Assembly: GCF_010389155.1 (NCBI RefSeq) | Contig: NC_057764.1 | Span: 19,113,728-19,177,727, forward strand | Reading direction: 5' to 3' | Source: Erigeron canadensis | Taxonomy: Eukaryota; Streptophyta; Magnoliopsida; Asterales; Asteraceae | DNA length: 64,000 bases | In this document: positions 63,036 through 64,000 of the stretch, in pieces | How positions within the stretch are numbered: the stretch's first letter is position 1 | How the letters are laid out: the number at the start of each line of letters is the position of its first letter | The notes under the pieces: generated by a model | The model's input: only the letters and a program-made list of their open reading frames with translations | Told to the model about the DNA's origin: nothing | Databases searched by the model: none | Translations under genes and position numbers: made by a program

Positions 63036-64000
63036 TATTAGTCCCAACTATCACTAGATGGGTGCTGAAGACACCTCTATGTCGATGGTGAGTGAACTTT
63101 GCAACACGATCAATTAATCTGGATGTGACCAGTTTAGTTTGATCGTGTACCAGGTTAACTGGAATTAAGTATTAAAGTGACAGAATGTTAATACATGCAA
63201 TAATATAAATGACGAGCATATAAACTGGTGAGACAATATGTAATTTTCAAGTGTATTTTATTTATTACTGTTTAAATAAAATACAAGGTTGTTGCGGAAC
63301 CAAGATAATACAAGAATGTAAATATCCTAACAACCCATGAATTACAATTGATCTAAACTTGGAAATTCTCCTAAACAATCGAAACACTTAGAGTTGTGAA
63401 ATGTTTCTTTTTGCGATTGAGAGAATATTGCACAAGTTCACCAATATTGCAGAATATTTGTATTTGCAAAGTTATTGAAACAGCTTGTGCAAGGACCTCT
63501 ATTTATAGTCGAAGATTGAGCATGGGGATCTCAACTTCGATGTACAAATATGGTTGACAGCACACAAAAGTATTGTTTAAATAATCCTTTGTGTGTGTTA
63601 AATAAAGTAAGACAAAAGGTTACTTTATTCAACCACTCTACATCTTTGTATCTTTATCCAAAGACAATATCATTGTCCGGTTAAAAGGATGTAGAGTAAA
63701 AAGGTCCTCCTCGTAATCAGTGTAAAGCTTTGTAAGAGCATTTACACTGGAGGATTCTCCAGTTGATTGATCTGGTAGATTGTCAACTGGGCTTCGCTGC
63801 CATTGCCAATCTCTATTTCCATTTGTTGTCTTTGACTTCAACTGGAAGGTCTTCAGATTCTAGTCGTCTGATCTCAACTGGAGGAAGTCATCAGTTGCTA
63901 AACCTGTACAATGCAACTGGACTTCTAATATTTCGGACAATTCCTCATGCTCTCCAGATGTCACTGGAGAGCTCCAGTTTAGTTAAAACTGGACCTAACA
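63036..64000 (-). repeat. 5' LTR of the SIRE-like element
   Basis: 965 bp, ends with CCTAACA at position 64000, the exact window edge. One difference from 51539-52503 seen by eye. The ORF at 63638-63841 repeats the one in the other LTR and is not a gene. Confidence 0.93.

Larger units (their letters stand above)
51539..64000 (-). mobile_element. SIRE-like Ty1/copia retrotransposon with extra ORF (12,462 bp)
   Basis: Minus-strand element with two 965 bp LTRs (51539-52503 and 63036-64000), a perfect initiator-Met primer-binding site, gag, pol and a large additional ORF between pol and the 3' LTR. The large size, TGTTAGGTC LTR start and extra ORF after pol place it with the SIRE/Maximus lineage (inference). 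The LTRs differ at one position by eye (G at 51711, A at 63208). The window ends at the LTR end, so the target duplication cannot be read. Confidence 0.92.

Overview
This is nuclear DNA from a flowering plant, most likely a eudicot; the style of its repeats suggests Asteraceae to me, but that is an impression. Evidence: primer-binding sites matching plant initiator-Met tRNA, Ty1/copia polyproteins, a CACTA (En/Spm) transposase, Mutator-type and hAT-type miniature elements, Helitron termini, tRNA-derived SINEs, introns with GT-AG borders, and AT-rich intergenic DNA. There is no bacterial-style operon and no CRISPR array.

Host genes are few. The clearest is a small single-pass membrane protein on the minus strand, split by a ~5.2 kb intron (exon 1 at 14695-14997, exon 2 at 9311-9481). 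A second, tentative gene is a 71-codon hydrophilic ORF (25776-25991, minus) behind a TATA box and a cluster of ACGT-core motifs. A decayed FAR1/FHY3-type gene lies at 2340-3965. Four exons of a serine hydroxymethyltransferase (SHMT) gene, with splice sites kept, lie at 30281-30585 and 38798-39051 and were probably carried by a Helitron.

Layout. 1-2070: 5' part of a dead copia element (minus) with a 135 bp LTR. 2.3-4.0 kb: FAR1-like pseudogene. 5.07-5.29 kb: SINE with perfect 15 bp target duplications. 5.7-7.07 kb: non-autonomous Mutator-like element with a 9 bp duplication. 7.84-8.99 kb: a ~1.15 kb palindromic foldback element, also with a 9 bp duplication. 9.3-15.0 kb: the membrane-protein gene, its intron holding a Helitron, two candidate MITEs and a SINE. 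16.18-16.43 kb: Stowaway-like MITE. 17.8-24.4 kb: what looks like a head-to-tail Helitron array, two units carrying the same LINE fragment. 24.66-25.26 kb: another LINE remnant. 28-39.87 kb: probable gene-capturing Helitron split by a 7,647 bp copia element (30737-38383) that landed in an SHMT intron. 39.9-40.7 kb: hAT-like MITE and a 301 bp Helitron. 41.1-51.5 kb: an old copia element whose 5' LTR was invaded by a CACTA element (41572-45180) and whose 3' part was invaded by a 12.46 kb SIRE-like copia element (51539-64000). The last LTR of that element ends exactly at the window edge.

The window is therefore mainly a record of nested insertion. Age order within nests: old copia before CACTA and before SIRE-like; Helitron with SHMT before the 7.6 kb copia. 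The SIRE-like element is the youngest that can be dated: its two 965 bp LTRs differ at one position by eye. The most unusual items are the intron-containing SHMT capture split by a retrotransposon, the Helitron array, the large palindrome, and the ~1.2 kb-codon extra ORF of the SIRE-like element, which shows no membrane segment.
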